From Rhodococcus opacus B4 (lineage in GTDB: Bacteria > Actinomycetota > Actinomycetes > Mycobacteriales > Mycobacteriaceae), in the NCBI RefSeq assembly GCF_000010805.1, contig NC_012522.1, forward strand, positions 248,001-312,000: a DNA stretch of 64,000 nt, read 5' to 3'. Positions within the stretch are counted from its first letter, which is position 1; each line of letters starts with the position of its first letter. Made by a program: the position numbers and the translations under genes. Shown here piece by piece: positions 52,877 through 60,659 of this stretch. Under the pieces are notes generated by a model that worked only from the letters and a program-made list of their open reading frames with translations, did no database searches and was not told where the DNA came from.

Positions 52877-54234
52877 TCGCACCGCAGCAACTCGTCGAGC
52901 AGGTCCTCGCCCGGGCCACCGTGGACGAGACCATCGTGATCGTCACCGATGCCAGCGAGGCGTCGCTGCGGTGGGCGGGCAACTCGATGACCACCAACGG
53001 CGTGTCCACCTCGCGCAGTTGGACGGTGATCTCGATCGTCCGGTCCGGGCAGGACGCGAAGGTCGGCATCGTGACGTCGGCGAGTGTCGACGCCGCCGAC
53101 ATCGACGGGGTGGTCCGTTCGGCCGAAATCTCGGCCCGCGCAGCCACACCCGCCTCCGACGCGATGCCGCTGCTCACCGGAACCGGCACCGACGAACGCT
53201 GGGAGGATTCGGCGCAGCGCACCGAGATCGGCGCGTTCGAACAACTCGCCCAGGATCTGAGCATGGGTTTCGACGGCGACGACCAGCTCTACGGCTTTGC
53301 CCACCATCAGCTGCACACCACGTGGCTGGGCACGTCGACGGGGATCCGGCGCCGATTCGTCCAGCCGACCGGGTCGGTCGAGATCAACGGCAAACGCGGC
53401 GACGCCAGCGCCTGGGTGGGCACCAGCACCAAGGACTTCACCGATGTGGCAGGCGTGAAGTTGCTGCAGGACCTGTCGACGCGCCTGGACTGGGCCGGTA
53501 ACCGCGTGGAGTTGCCCGCGGGCCGGTACGAGACGATCCTGCCGCCGTCCGCGGTCGCGGACCTCATGATCTACCTCATGTGGACCATGGAGGGCAGGGC
53601 CGCGGAAGAGGGACATTCCGCCCTGTCGGCACCCGGCGGGACCCGCATCGGGGAAAAGCTCAGCGCGCTACCCCTCAGCCTCTATTCCGATCCCGCCGCG
53701 CTCGGCCTGGAGTACGCGCCGTTCGTGATCGCCGGGGCGTCGTCCGAATCGGTGTCCGTCTTCGACAACGGGATGGACGCGGGCCGGGTCGACTGGATCC
53801 GGGACGGCACCGTCGGTGCGCTCGCGTACCCGCGGTCGGCGGCGAAGGAGTTCGGCGCGGAGGCGACCGTGCCCGGCGACAACCTGATCCTCGACGCCGG
53901 CGGTTCGGTGTCGCTCGACCAGATGGTGGCCGAGACCGAACGCGGACTACTGCTGACCACCCTCTGGTACATCCGGGAGGTCGACCCCGCCACGCTGCTG
54001 CTCACGGGATTGACGCGGGACGGCGTCTACCTCGTCGAAAACGGGAAGGTCACGGGTGCCGTGAACAACTTCCGATTCAACGAGAGCCCGCTCGACCTGC
54101 TGCGGAGGGTCACGCAGGCCGGCGCCACCGAACGGACCCTGCCCCGCGAGTGGAAGGACTGGTTCACCCGGACCGCGATGCCGTCGGTGCGGGTGCCGGA
54201 CTTCCACATGTCTTCGGTCAGCAAGGCGCTCTGA
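52873..54234 (+). CDS. tldE: TldE/PmbA partner protein
   Basis: A 453-residue non-catalytic partner of TldD. It has the family fold (GRYETILPPSAVADLMIYL, later TGLTRDGVYLVENGKVTGAV and NFRFNESPLDLL) but no HExxxH. It is translationally coupled to tldD by a four-base overlap. The heterodimer forms a closed chamber around the TldD zinc site. The PmbA name is used in E. coli. Confidence 0.88.
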   Translation: MIAPQQLVEQVLARATVDETIVIVTDASEASLRWAGNSMTTNGVSTSRSWTVISIVRSGQDAKVGIVTSASVDAADIDGVVRSAEISARAATPASDAMPLLTGTGTDERWEDSAQRTEIGAFEQLAQDLSMGFDGDDQLYGFAHHQLHTTWLGTSTGIRRRFVQPTGSVEINGKRGDASAWVGTSTKDFTDVAGVKLLQDLSTRLDWAGNRVELPAGRYETILPPSAVADLMIYLMWTMEGRAAEEGHSALSAPGGTRIGEKLSALPLSLYSDPAALGLEYAPFVIAGASSESVSVFDNGMDAGRVDWIRDGTVGALAYPRSAAKEFGAEATVPGDNLILDAGGSVSLDQMVAETERGLLLTTLWYIREVDPATLLLTGLTRDGVYLVENGKVTGAVNNFRFNESPLDLLRRVTQAGATERTLPREWKDWFTRTAMPSVRVPDFHMSSVSKAL

Positions 54235-54453
54235 GGGCGCGGTTTCTATGCGGACGCTCGTCTAGGTGACAGCCCGTGAGGTTTCCGTTATAAATGCTGC
54301 AGACATCACGCATATGAGATTTCTCACTCCAGAGACGTTTCGCCGCGGATGTCATATTCAGGTCTCCAGAGAGCGGGGCCGAAACTCATCGCATCGCCGC
54401 GTGGACGGCGCATGCGCCGAGTCCGCCCCGTGCACGTCCGAACAGGAGGTTTC

Positions 54454-54660
54454 ATGCACTCCGATACCCGCATCCGCGAAACACTCCACGGCCACACCAA
54501 GGTCACGGGACGGTTCGCGCTCGCCGATGTGGCACTGACGACGTTCGTCTGCCTCGTCTGCGCCACCGGCATAGGCATCATCACCGGTTCAGTTCTCGCC
54601 GCCGCGACAGGGGGACTGATCGTCGTCCTGGCCACGGCGCTGATGGTGGCGGCGGTATGA
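54454..54660 (+). CDS. Very small membrane protein
   Basis: A 68-residue protein. The N-terminus is charged (RIRETLHGHTKVTGR). Two hydrophobic segments follow, about 23-44 (ALTTFVCLVCATGIGIITGS) and 47-67 (AAATGGLIVVLATALMVAAV). No family is recognised. The ATG has an excellent AGGAGG site 6 bases upstream. Its stop overlaps an ATG (54657) in frame with the ANTAR protein, so the two are likely cotranscribed and coupled. Confidence 0.65.
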   Translation: MHSDTRIRETLHGHTKVTGRFALADVALTTFVCLVCATGIGIITGSVLAAATGGLIVVLATALMVAAV

Positions 54661-54704
54661 CCGCGCCGAGCACTCAGCGAAGTACCACAATCCAGGAGAT
54701 CACA

Positions 54705-55004
54705 GTGTCGAACGACGTACTCGAGGCAGCACCGCCTGCACATTCGATTCCGCACCGCCACCCCGACGGACGCGAGGTGCTCGCCACCGCGAAAGGCATC
54801 CTCATCGCCACCCGTGGGTACGGCGACGCCGAGGCATTCGATGAGCTGCTCGACGTCTCGCGCCATCACCACGTCAGCGTGTTGCGGGCGGCGAAGTCGT
54901 TGGTGGAATTGGCGACTCGGCGTCAGACGTGCCCATCCGTGACGACACCGGCACCGTCGTACGCTCTCGAGTTCACGGAATGGACGACGCTGCTGGCGCG
55001 GTGA
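54705..55004 (+). CDS. ANTAR-domain protein without sensor domain
   Basis: A 99-residue protein whose middle (about 24-70) matches an ANTAR RNA-binding domain: EVLATAKGILIATRGYGDAE then FDELLDVSRHHHVSVLRAAK. ANTAR proteins bind paired hairpins in nascent RNA and prevent termination. Most carry a GAF or receiver sensor; here only short, low-complexity tails flank the domain. The start is taken as GTG 54705 with AGGAG seven bases upstream; ATG 54657, overlapping the previous stop, would add 16 residues. The last 32 bases overlap the convergent DUF418 gene. The target RNA is unknown. Confidence 0.75.
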   Translation: MSNDVLEAAPPAHSIPHRHPDGREVLATAKGILIATRGYGDAEAFDELLDVSRHHHVSVLRAAKSLVELATRRQTCPSVTTPAPSYALEFTEWTTLLAR

Positions 55005-56160
55005 CGCCGTCCCGGTCCGCCCGGGTGAGACGCTGGTAGGCCCGATGCGTGAGCCATTCGAGCGGCCCACGATCGAATCGGCGCAACCACAGGCGCGACA
55101 CGACGATCAGCGTCGCGGAGACGGCACCGAACAACGCGATCGTCGCCGGAACCACGGTGGTGCCGTCCAATCGGGCCGCCAGGCCGAATCCCCAGCCGTA
55201 GCAGACGATCGAACACAGAATATTCTGCAGCACATAGCAACTGAGCGCGGCGCGGCCGACGCCCGAGAGTGCCCGGCCGGGCGCGCCGGGTGCGCGGCCG
55301 TCGGCGTAGCGGTGCGCGATCGCTGCGAGTAGCCCCAACGCCACTATCGGCGCAGTCCCGTACCTGCCGAGGATCAGACCCGCGTCTCCACCGAACAGTC
55401 CGAGCGCGAGGTCGAGCGGCAGGGCGATCGCCAGGCCCGCGACCATCAGGCGGCGACGCAGGACGCCACGGTCCGGGTCGAGGACGCGCGCACCGTAGAG
55501 GCGCGCGCCGACGAGGAACAGTGCGATCGACAGCGGCAGGATGAACAGCACCTCGAGCCGGAACAGCAACACGTTGTCGGCGCGGAAGACGATGAGATCC
55601 CAGAAGCTGCCGTCCGCATAGGGATTCGGCGACAGCGGCTGCGGCTCCCGTGCCGGCGCCGAGTACAGGGCGGCGACGAGGAGGGCGAGCATCGCCGCGT
55701 GAACGGCCACCGCGCACACGATCCACGTTCGTTGCGCGCGGATGCCCGCGGTCAGGATGAAGGCGACGATCAGTCCGGTGAGCGCGTACCCGGTCAGGAC
55801 GTCGAACTCGGTGAACAGCAGGAAGTGCAGTGCGCCGTCGAGCATCAGCAGCGCTGCGCGCCACGGGTATCCACCGGGCCACCGCTGACCGCGCCGCTCG
55901 GCGGAACGCTGCTGGATGACCAGCCCGATGCCGAACATGACGGTGAGCAGGCCGAGGAACTTGCCTTGCGCGAACTGCTGCAGAACCACCTGCACCGGGG
56001 CCCATCCGCCGGTGGCCTTTCCGGTGCCGTTGACGTACCCCACCAGACCCTCGACGTTGGTGAAGATCCAGATGTTGGTGGCGAGAGTGCCCAAGATGGC
56101 TGCACCGCGCATGACGTCGAGCGCGGCGTAGCGGTGGGAACTCGACAGTTGCGACGTCAT
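54973..56160 (-). CDS. DUF418/YeiB-like membrane protein
   Basis: A 395-residue polytopic membrane protein with about nine hydrophobic segments. It opens RYAALDVMRGAAILGTLATN, the signature start of the DUF418 (YeiB) family. A C-terminal DUF418 region has LSGVGRAALSCYVLQNILCS and ends RGPLEWLTHRAYQRL. Function unknown; transport or acyl transfer has been suggested for relatives. The ATG at 56160 follows GGAGGG. It is divergent from a TetR gene; two TetR-like operators lie between, so it is the probable target of that repressor. Confidence 0.85.
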   Translation of the reverse strand: MTSQLSSSHRYAALDVMRGAAILGTLATNIWIFTNVEGLVGYVNGTGKATGGWAPVQVVLQQFAQGKFLGLLTVMFGIGLVIQQRSAERRGQRWPGGYPWRAALLMLDGALHFLLFTEFDVLTGYALTGLIVAFILTAGIRAQRTWIVCAVAVHAAMLALLVAALYSAPAREPQPLSPNPYADGSFWDLIVFRADNVLLFRLEVLFILPLSIALFLVGARLYGARVLDPDRGVLRRRLMVAGLAIALPLDLALGLFGGDAGLILGRYGTAPIVALGLLAAIAHRYADGRAPGAPGRALSGVGRAALSCYVLQNILCSIVCYGWGFGLAARLDGTTVVPATIALFGAVSATLIVVSRLWLRRFDRGPLEWLTHRAYQRLTRADRDGVTAPAASSIP

Positions 56161-56182
56161 GCCTTCCGCCCTCCGGTACATG

Positions 56183-56230
56183 TTAGTACGATCGTGCCAA
56201 CAAACGCTCATGCTAGCACGACCGTGTTAC
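56183..56230. promoter_or_regulatory. Two matching operators in the DUF418/tetR divergent promoter
   Basis: TTAGTACGATCGTGCCAA (56183-56200) and CTAGCACGACCGTGTTAC (56213-56230) agree at 12 of 18 positions. Each is a near-palindrome around ACGA-T/C-CGT. Their centres are 30 bases apart, about three helical turns, so two dimers could bind the same face. Likely sites for the TetR protein encoded next to them. Confidence 0.6.
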
Positions 56231-56239
56231 CATGTTGGG

Positions 56240-56824
56240 GTGCCGAAGCTCATCGACCACGACCGAAGGCAGCAGGAGATCGCCGAGGCCGTGTGGCGGG
56301 TGATCCAACGCGAGGGCATCGGTGCGGTATCCGTACGCGATGTGGCCGCCGAGGCCGGAATCTCGAGCGGATCGCTTCGACACGTGTTCGCCAGCAAGGC
56401 CGAACTCCTCGCCTATTCGATGCGACTCGTCGCGACGCGTGTCCGCGAGCGAGCGCAGGCTCACGCCTCGATCACCGACCCGTGGCAGCGCGCCCTCGCG
56501 GTGCTGGACGAGGTCCTCCCGCTCGACGATCGCCGACGCTGCGAGATGGAAGTGAACTTGGCCCTCGTCGCGGAAAGCCCCGCCCATCCCCTACTGAAAG
56601 ACATCGCCCTCGACGCCCAACGGCAGCTCCGTGGTGCATGCGCCGCGATCCTGACCGGCCTCGCTAAGCGGGGCCTGCTCGCACCCGACATCGACGTCGA
56701 CACCGAGGCGATGCGCCTGCACGCACTCGTCGACGGCGCGGCGATGCACGTCCTGCTCGGCGACACCGACACCCCGGAGACCGCCCAGCGCATGATCGCC
56801 GAGCACCTCCGCGCACTCGCCTGA
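56240..56824 (+). CDS. TetR-family repressor
   Basis: A 194-residue TetR regulator. The N-terminal helix-turn-helix reads RQQEIAEAVWRVIQREGIGA then VSVRDVAAEAGISSGSLRHV. The C-terminal ligand-binding domain resembles the BetI/TetR_C_6 group (RRRCEMEVNLALVAESPAHP). The start is GTG 56240; the longer frame from 56159 would run through the two operators and is unlikely. It probably represses itself and the divergent DUF418 gene; the ligand is unknown. Confidence 0.88.
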   Translation: MPKLIDHDRRQQEIAEAVWRVIQREGIGAVSVRDVAAEAGISSGSLRHVFASKAELLAYSMRLVATRVRERAQAHASITDPWQRALAVLDEVLPLDDRRRCEMEVNLALVAESPAHPLLKDIALDAQRQLRGACAAILTGLAKRGLLAPDIDVDTEAMRLHALVDGAAMHVLLGDTDTPETAQRMIAEHLRALA

Positions 56825-56881
56825 CCGTTCACCGAAGATGCAGTACCACATACCATTCCACGAAGATCCGACCACGCTGCC

Positions 56882-57535
56882 TTATCGCACGGGCTGATAG
56901 CGGAGCCAGACGACGCCGTCGTCGAAGGCACGGCTCGCGATGAGGTCGAACCGGATCGCCGCTGGTGCAGTTCCGTGCCACAGACGATTGTTCCGCACGC
57001 CGGGAAGACAGGGGTGGACGAGCAAACTCACCTCATCCAGCAACCCCGCGCCGAGCAGGGCGCCGAGCAGCGCACCCCCACTGTCCACCCGCACGACCTC
57101 CACACCGGCGCGCCTGCCGAGAATCTTCAGCGCAGCAGCCAGATCCACACGCTCGGTACCTGTCACCAACTCGTGCACCGATCGGCCATCTCCGCGCGGC
57201 GGTGTGGCCTCGGCGTGCAATGCGAGCACCTCCGACCAGTGTCCGGCGTCCCGCAGCGCATCCCACACCCAGTCTCCGACGCGTCCCCGGCTGTCGACAA
57301 CGGCCAGCAGCGGCCCGTCTCCGACCGGGCCGGGGCGGGGAGCGGCAGCCAAGGCCTGCTCCTGCGCCACAATCGTGTCCGCCCCCACCAGGGTCACGTC
57401 TTCTCTCCAGGTCGCGGCGAGTTCGTAGAACCGGCCCACATCCGGCTCAAAGCCCGTCGTGGCCCCGTCCAGGGCGACCGCAACATGAGCGACGACATAG
57501 GGACGCCCCTCCGAATGGCGTGTCTCTGACGGCAT
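56882..57535 (-). CDS. RibD C-terminal-domain reductase
   Basis: A 217-residue protein of the dihydrofolate-reductase-like RibD_C family. It opens RPYVVAHVAVALDGATTGFE. The nucleotide-binding stretch is VVRVDSGGALLGALLGAGLL, followed by DEVSLLVHPCLPG. It lacks the RibD deaminase domain, so it is probably a stand-alone NADPH-dependent reductase of a pteridine-like or riboflavin-related substrate. It converges with the TetR gene, 57 bases away. The downstream end of the siderophore-binding gene lies 36 bases upstream on the same strand. Confidence 0.8.
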   Translation of the reverse strand: MPSETRHSEGRPYVVAHVAVALDGATTGFEPDVGRFYELAATWREDVTLVGADTIVAQEQALAAAPRPGPVGDGPLLAVVDSRGRVGDWVWDALRDAGHWSEVLALHAEATPPRGDGRSVHELVTGTERVDLAAALKILGRRAGVEVVRVDSGGALLGALLGAGLLDEVSLLVHPCLPGVRNNRLWHGTAPAAIRFDLIASRAFDDGVVWLRYQPVR

Positions 57536-57571
57536 ACTCGTGACGGTAACGTTGTCGGCTCGTTCAGCCGG

Positions 57572-58606
57572 TCACAAAACCTGATCGATGGCGTAGGGCA
57601 GGGACAGGATTGTGCTCTGCGACAGCGCAGCGCCGACTGGTGGGTCTTCGGAATCGGCGAAGAACGTGACGCGGCCGTCGCGGTAGATCGGCAGCGAGGT
57701 GAACATCGGATCGGCCTCCAGCGCGGCGCGGTCGGCGGCGTCCCCGATGAAGAAGGCCCGGTCAACGTCAATCAGGTGGGCCTGCTCCGGCGACAAAGTG
57801 GTCTAGAACTTGTCGCCGGCCGCCTGGTCGATTTCGGCAACCGGCCGGTAGCCGAGGTCGGTGAGCAGCTTCCCGCGCACGTCGGTCGACGCGAACGGGG
57901 CGAGGGAAGCGTCGTACCAACTGAACGCGACAGCTCGCCGGCCCCCGAACTCGGGATGATCGGCCACGGCCTGGGCCATGCCATCGGTGATCTCGGTGAT
58001 CGCCGCCTCGGCTTCGTCTTCCTTGCCGAGGGCCTTCGCGATCTGGCGGGCGGTGTCCTGCCAGGGGGCCACGAAAGGGTCGGCGACATCCGGCGCCCAC
58101 GCGACGGTGGGGGCGATCGCGCTCAGCCGCTGGTAGTCGCCTTCGGTGATGTCGGAGTACACACCGACGATCAGATCCGGCTGCAGCGCAGCGACTTTCT
58201 CGAAGTTCAACGATTCGCCGTTGGTCATGACCACCTCGGGCACCGTTCCCGCCCACAGGTCTTCGACCCACGGCCAGGAGATGTTGCGGTCCGGGCTGCC
58301 ACCGGCCGGATACTGGTCGACCATGCCCACGGGCTTGACGCCGACCGCAAGCATCGTCTGATCGTCGGTGTAGCCGACCGAGACGACCCGTTCGTAGTCT
58401 CGGGGGACCTCGGTGGTGCCGTAGACGTGCTCGACGGTGTAAGTGTCGCCGGGGGCAGCGCCGGAGTCGCGTTCGCCGGTCGCCGATCCGCAGGCGGCCA
58501 GCAGCCACACTCCGAGGAGCAGGGCGACGAAGGTGACGGCTGCAGACCGCTCACGCCGAATGCGGATGAAACCACGGACTGCCGAGAGGTCATGTTCAGT
58601 GGGCAC
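57572..58606 (-). pseudogene. Siderophore-binding lipoprotein gene interrupted by TAG
   Basis: A 344-codon frame for an ABC-transporter iron-siderophore-binding lipoprotein (FecB/FepB class). It has a signal peptide with lipobox LAAC near residue 39, then YGTTEVPRDYERVVSVGYTD, VGMVDQYPAGG and LQPDLIVGVYSDI. Codon 268 is TAG (57803-57805), right after AAGDKF. The same frame continues past it with TTLSPEQAHLIDVDRAFFIG to a normal family ending, so this is a single nonsense change with no frameshift. The truncated form would lose the last quarter of the C-terminal lobe and is unlikely to work, unless the codon is read through or is a sequence error. The start is GTG 58606. An iron box lies 21 bases upstream. 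No permease or ATPase gene is adjacent. Confidence 0.8.
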
Positions 58607-58626
58607 GCGCGAACCGTACCAACAAC

Positions 58627-58645
58627 TTAGGTATGGCTCACCTCC
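58627..58645. promoter_or_regulatory. IdeR/DmdR-type iron box
   Basis: TTAGGTATGGCTCACCTCC matches the actinobacterial iron box TTAGGTTAGGCTAACCTAA at 14 of 19 positions. It lies directly upstream of the siderophore-binding gene. It predicts repression by an IdeR/DmdR regulator when iron is plentiful. Confidence 0.6.
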
Positions 58646-58682
58646 TTCGTGCGAGAGATGCCGCTCCCAGAGGGCGTTGGGG

Positions 58683-60107
58683 TCACGGACTCGGCGCGAC
58701 CCGCGTCGATCGCGTGAGGACCGGCGCCAGGACTCTGGGGTGGAAGATCCGGACCGGCGAATCGATCATGTTCGCCACACGCACGAATCGGACCAGCACC
58801 TGCGGATCACGAGCGGCGAGCGCATGCACCCGTCCGAAGTACCAGTTCATGAAGGGGGTTCCGAACGGCGCATCACCCTGTGTTCCAGGCCAGTTCATGT
58901 CCTCCCCAGCGGCCAACCTCCACGGCGCGTCGAGCCTTCTCGGCACCCTCTTCAGGAAATGGTGGGCCATCGCATCGAGACTCTCACCCCTGTGGACAGC
59001 CCGGTCGAGACATTCCCGCAACGTCATCGCATCGAGGGCGCTGGTCGTCATTCCCTGGCCGTAGATCGGGTTGAAGCTGCACAGGCTGTCGCCGAGCACG
59101 ATCAGACCGCCCGGGAAACGGCGCATCCGTTCATAGTGCCTGCGGACGTTGGCGCGGAACTTGTACCCCGCGATCGGTGTCAGGGGCTCCGCCTCGCGCA
59201 TGAACGTGTAGATGTCGGGCGCCTCGAGGTTGCGCGCGAACTCGAGAAGGCCGTCCTCGTCGCGCGGCGGGTGATCACCGTTCCAGCCGCCGAGCATCAC
59301 GATCCAGCGCTGACCCTCCACCGGGAAGATGACACCCAACCGTGTTCCGTCCGGCGGTGTGGGCGCGACGATCAGCGCCTTCCATGGGCAGTCCTCTTGC
59401 GGCGGTCGGGCATAGAACCGTGTCGCGTAGCCGACGTCGACGTCGATGACCGACATGTCGGGTCGGCCGTACCCCAACTCCTCGAGCCAGCGCGGCGTCC
59501 GGGAGCCGCGACCGCTCGCATCGACCACCAGGTCGGCGGACACAGTCTCCTCGGTGGCGCCGGCTCGGCGCGACTGGACCGCCACCCCGGTGATCCGCTG
59601 CGCCGTGGCGTCGGTGACGAATCTCTTGACGTGGCAATGATCGACGAGATCGATGTTGGAGATCTGGCACACCCGCCGACGGATCTGCCATTCGAGGAAC
59701 GGTCGGGTCTGGCAGGTGATGAAGATCCCGCTCGGTACCCGCAGCTTCCACACGCCGCGGTGGTACCAGGCGAAGTCTTTCGTCATTTCGACTTCTGCCG
59801 ATCCTCCCTCGATAAGTTCGGAGGTGAGACCGGGGAAGGACTCCTCCATCAGGCTCAGGCCGCGTTTCCAGATGCTGTGGACGTGACGACCCTGGGGAAC
59901 TCCCATGCGAGGCTCGGCGCTGTCGACCAGGTGATCCTTCTCGAATATCGTGACCGTATCGAAGTAGTCCGCCAGGACGCGGGACGCGAGCAGGCCGGCG
60001 ATGCTGCCGCCGATGACGACGGCGTGTGCGTCCCGGCGTGGAACATTCACGCGCCGCGATCGCGATGATCGGTCAACGCGGCGACGCAGGGCGATGTGGT
60101 GGTTCAC
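58683..60107 (-). CDS. FAD-dependent oxidoreductase
   Basis: A 474-residue flavoprotein of the aromatic-hydroxylase/halogenase-like superfamily. The FAD-binding Rossmann motif is HAVVIGGSIAGLLASRVLAD near residue 30, followed by TIFEKD. The mid-protein strand VVDASGRGSRTPRWLEELG and the second FAD motif GLIVLGDSLCSFNPIYGQGM, with LDAMTLRECL after it, are in the expected order. The substrate is unknown; geranylgeranyl-reductase-like and halogenase-like proteins share this pattern, but no halogenase WxWxIP motif was seen. The start is GTG 60107 with GGGAG seven bases upstream. The iron-box-controlled gene follows 76 bases downstream on the same strand. Confidence 0.8.
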   Translation of the reverse strand: MNHHIALRRRVDRSSRSRRVNVPRRDAHAVVIGGSIAGLLASRVLADYFDTVTIFEKDHLVDSAEPRMGVPQGRHVHSIWKRGLSLMEESFPGLTSELIEGGSAEVEMTKDFAWYHRGVWKLRVPSGIFITCQTRPFLEWQIRRRVCQISNIDLVDHCHVKRFVTDATAQRITGVAVQSRRAGATEETVSADLVVDASGRGSRTPRWLEELGYGRPDMSVIDVDVGYATRFYARPPQEDCPWKALIVAPTPPDGTRLGVIFPVEGQRWIVMLGGWNGDHPPRDEDGLLEFARNLEAPDIYTFMREAEPLTPIAGYKFRANVRRHYERMRRFPGGLIVLGDSLCSFNPIYGQGMTTSALDAMTLRECLDRAVHRGESLDAMAHHFLKRVPRRLDAPWRLAAGEDMNWPGTQGDAPFGTPFMNWYFGRVHALAARDPQVLVRFVRVANMIDSPVRIFHPRVLAPVLTRSTRVAPSP

Positions 60108-60246
60108 GGTGATACTCCCGTCTACGGGACATACCCACCGTGATCCCCGCGCTCGCACCCCACCAGGCCCCCTGGGGTGACCTTCCCGCACCCGAGGGTG
60201 CGCACATCGGCCCCCTAGGTGCTCGATCCGGCCCGGATTCCCGGGG

Positions 60247-60642
60247 CTACCGATCGTCGGCCGTGACGGCGAGACCGATGGTGCCGGTCTTCCCGCGCCG
60301 CAGGAGGCTGCCTTTCATCGTGAGCCAGCCGAGGATGCCGTACTTGCGGGCGATCACGTCCCGCGTGTGATCGGTGTCCGCGACGTCGAGGATGACGGCC
60401 CGGGCGGGAACTTCGGGCCCCTTCGGCTTGCCGCGCGCATCGCACGCCGCCACCGTCACCTCCGGATTGCGGCGGATGCGTTTGACCTTGTAGGAGTCGG
60501 TGACCGTCCACATCAGCAGACGGTCACCGTCGGCGGCGGCCCACAGCGGCGTCGCCACCGGGGTGCCGTCCTTCCGAAACGTGGTGAGCAGGACATACTT
60601 CGCGGACGACACCCGATCGAATTCTGTGGTCACCCGGCCCAT
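60247..60642 (-). CDS. PPOX-class (F420-type) oxidoreductase
   Basis: A 131-residue split-barrel protein of the pyridoxamine-oxidase-like group. It has FDRVSSAKYVLLTTFRKDGT then PVATPLWAAADGDRLLMWT, DSYKVKRIRRNPEVTVAACD and RDVIARKYGILGW. Short proteins like this in mycolic-acid actinobacteria are usually F420- or flavin-dependent reductases; cofactor and substrate are not proven. It lies 17 bases after the cobN stop on the same strand, so it is probably cotranscribed with cobN. Confidence 0.8.
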   Translation of the reverse strand: MGRVTTEFDRVSSAKYVLLTTFRKDGTPVATPLWAAADGDRLLMWTVTDSYKVKRIRRNPEVTVAACDARGKPKGPEVPARAVILDVADTDHTRDVIARKYGILGWLTMKGSLLRRGKTGTIGLAVTADDR

Positions 60643-60659
60643 GCTAGACCCGAAGCAGG

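Noticed and set aside
51356..54234. TldD/TldE as part of a RiPP (peptide-processing) cluster
   Set aside because: No precursor peptide, modifying enzyme or exporter is next to it; the pair is common as a housekeeping protease.
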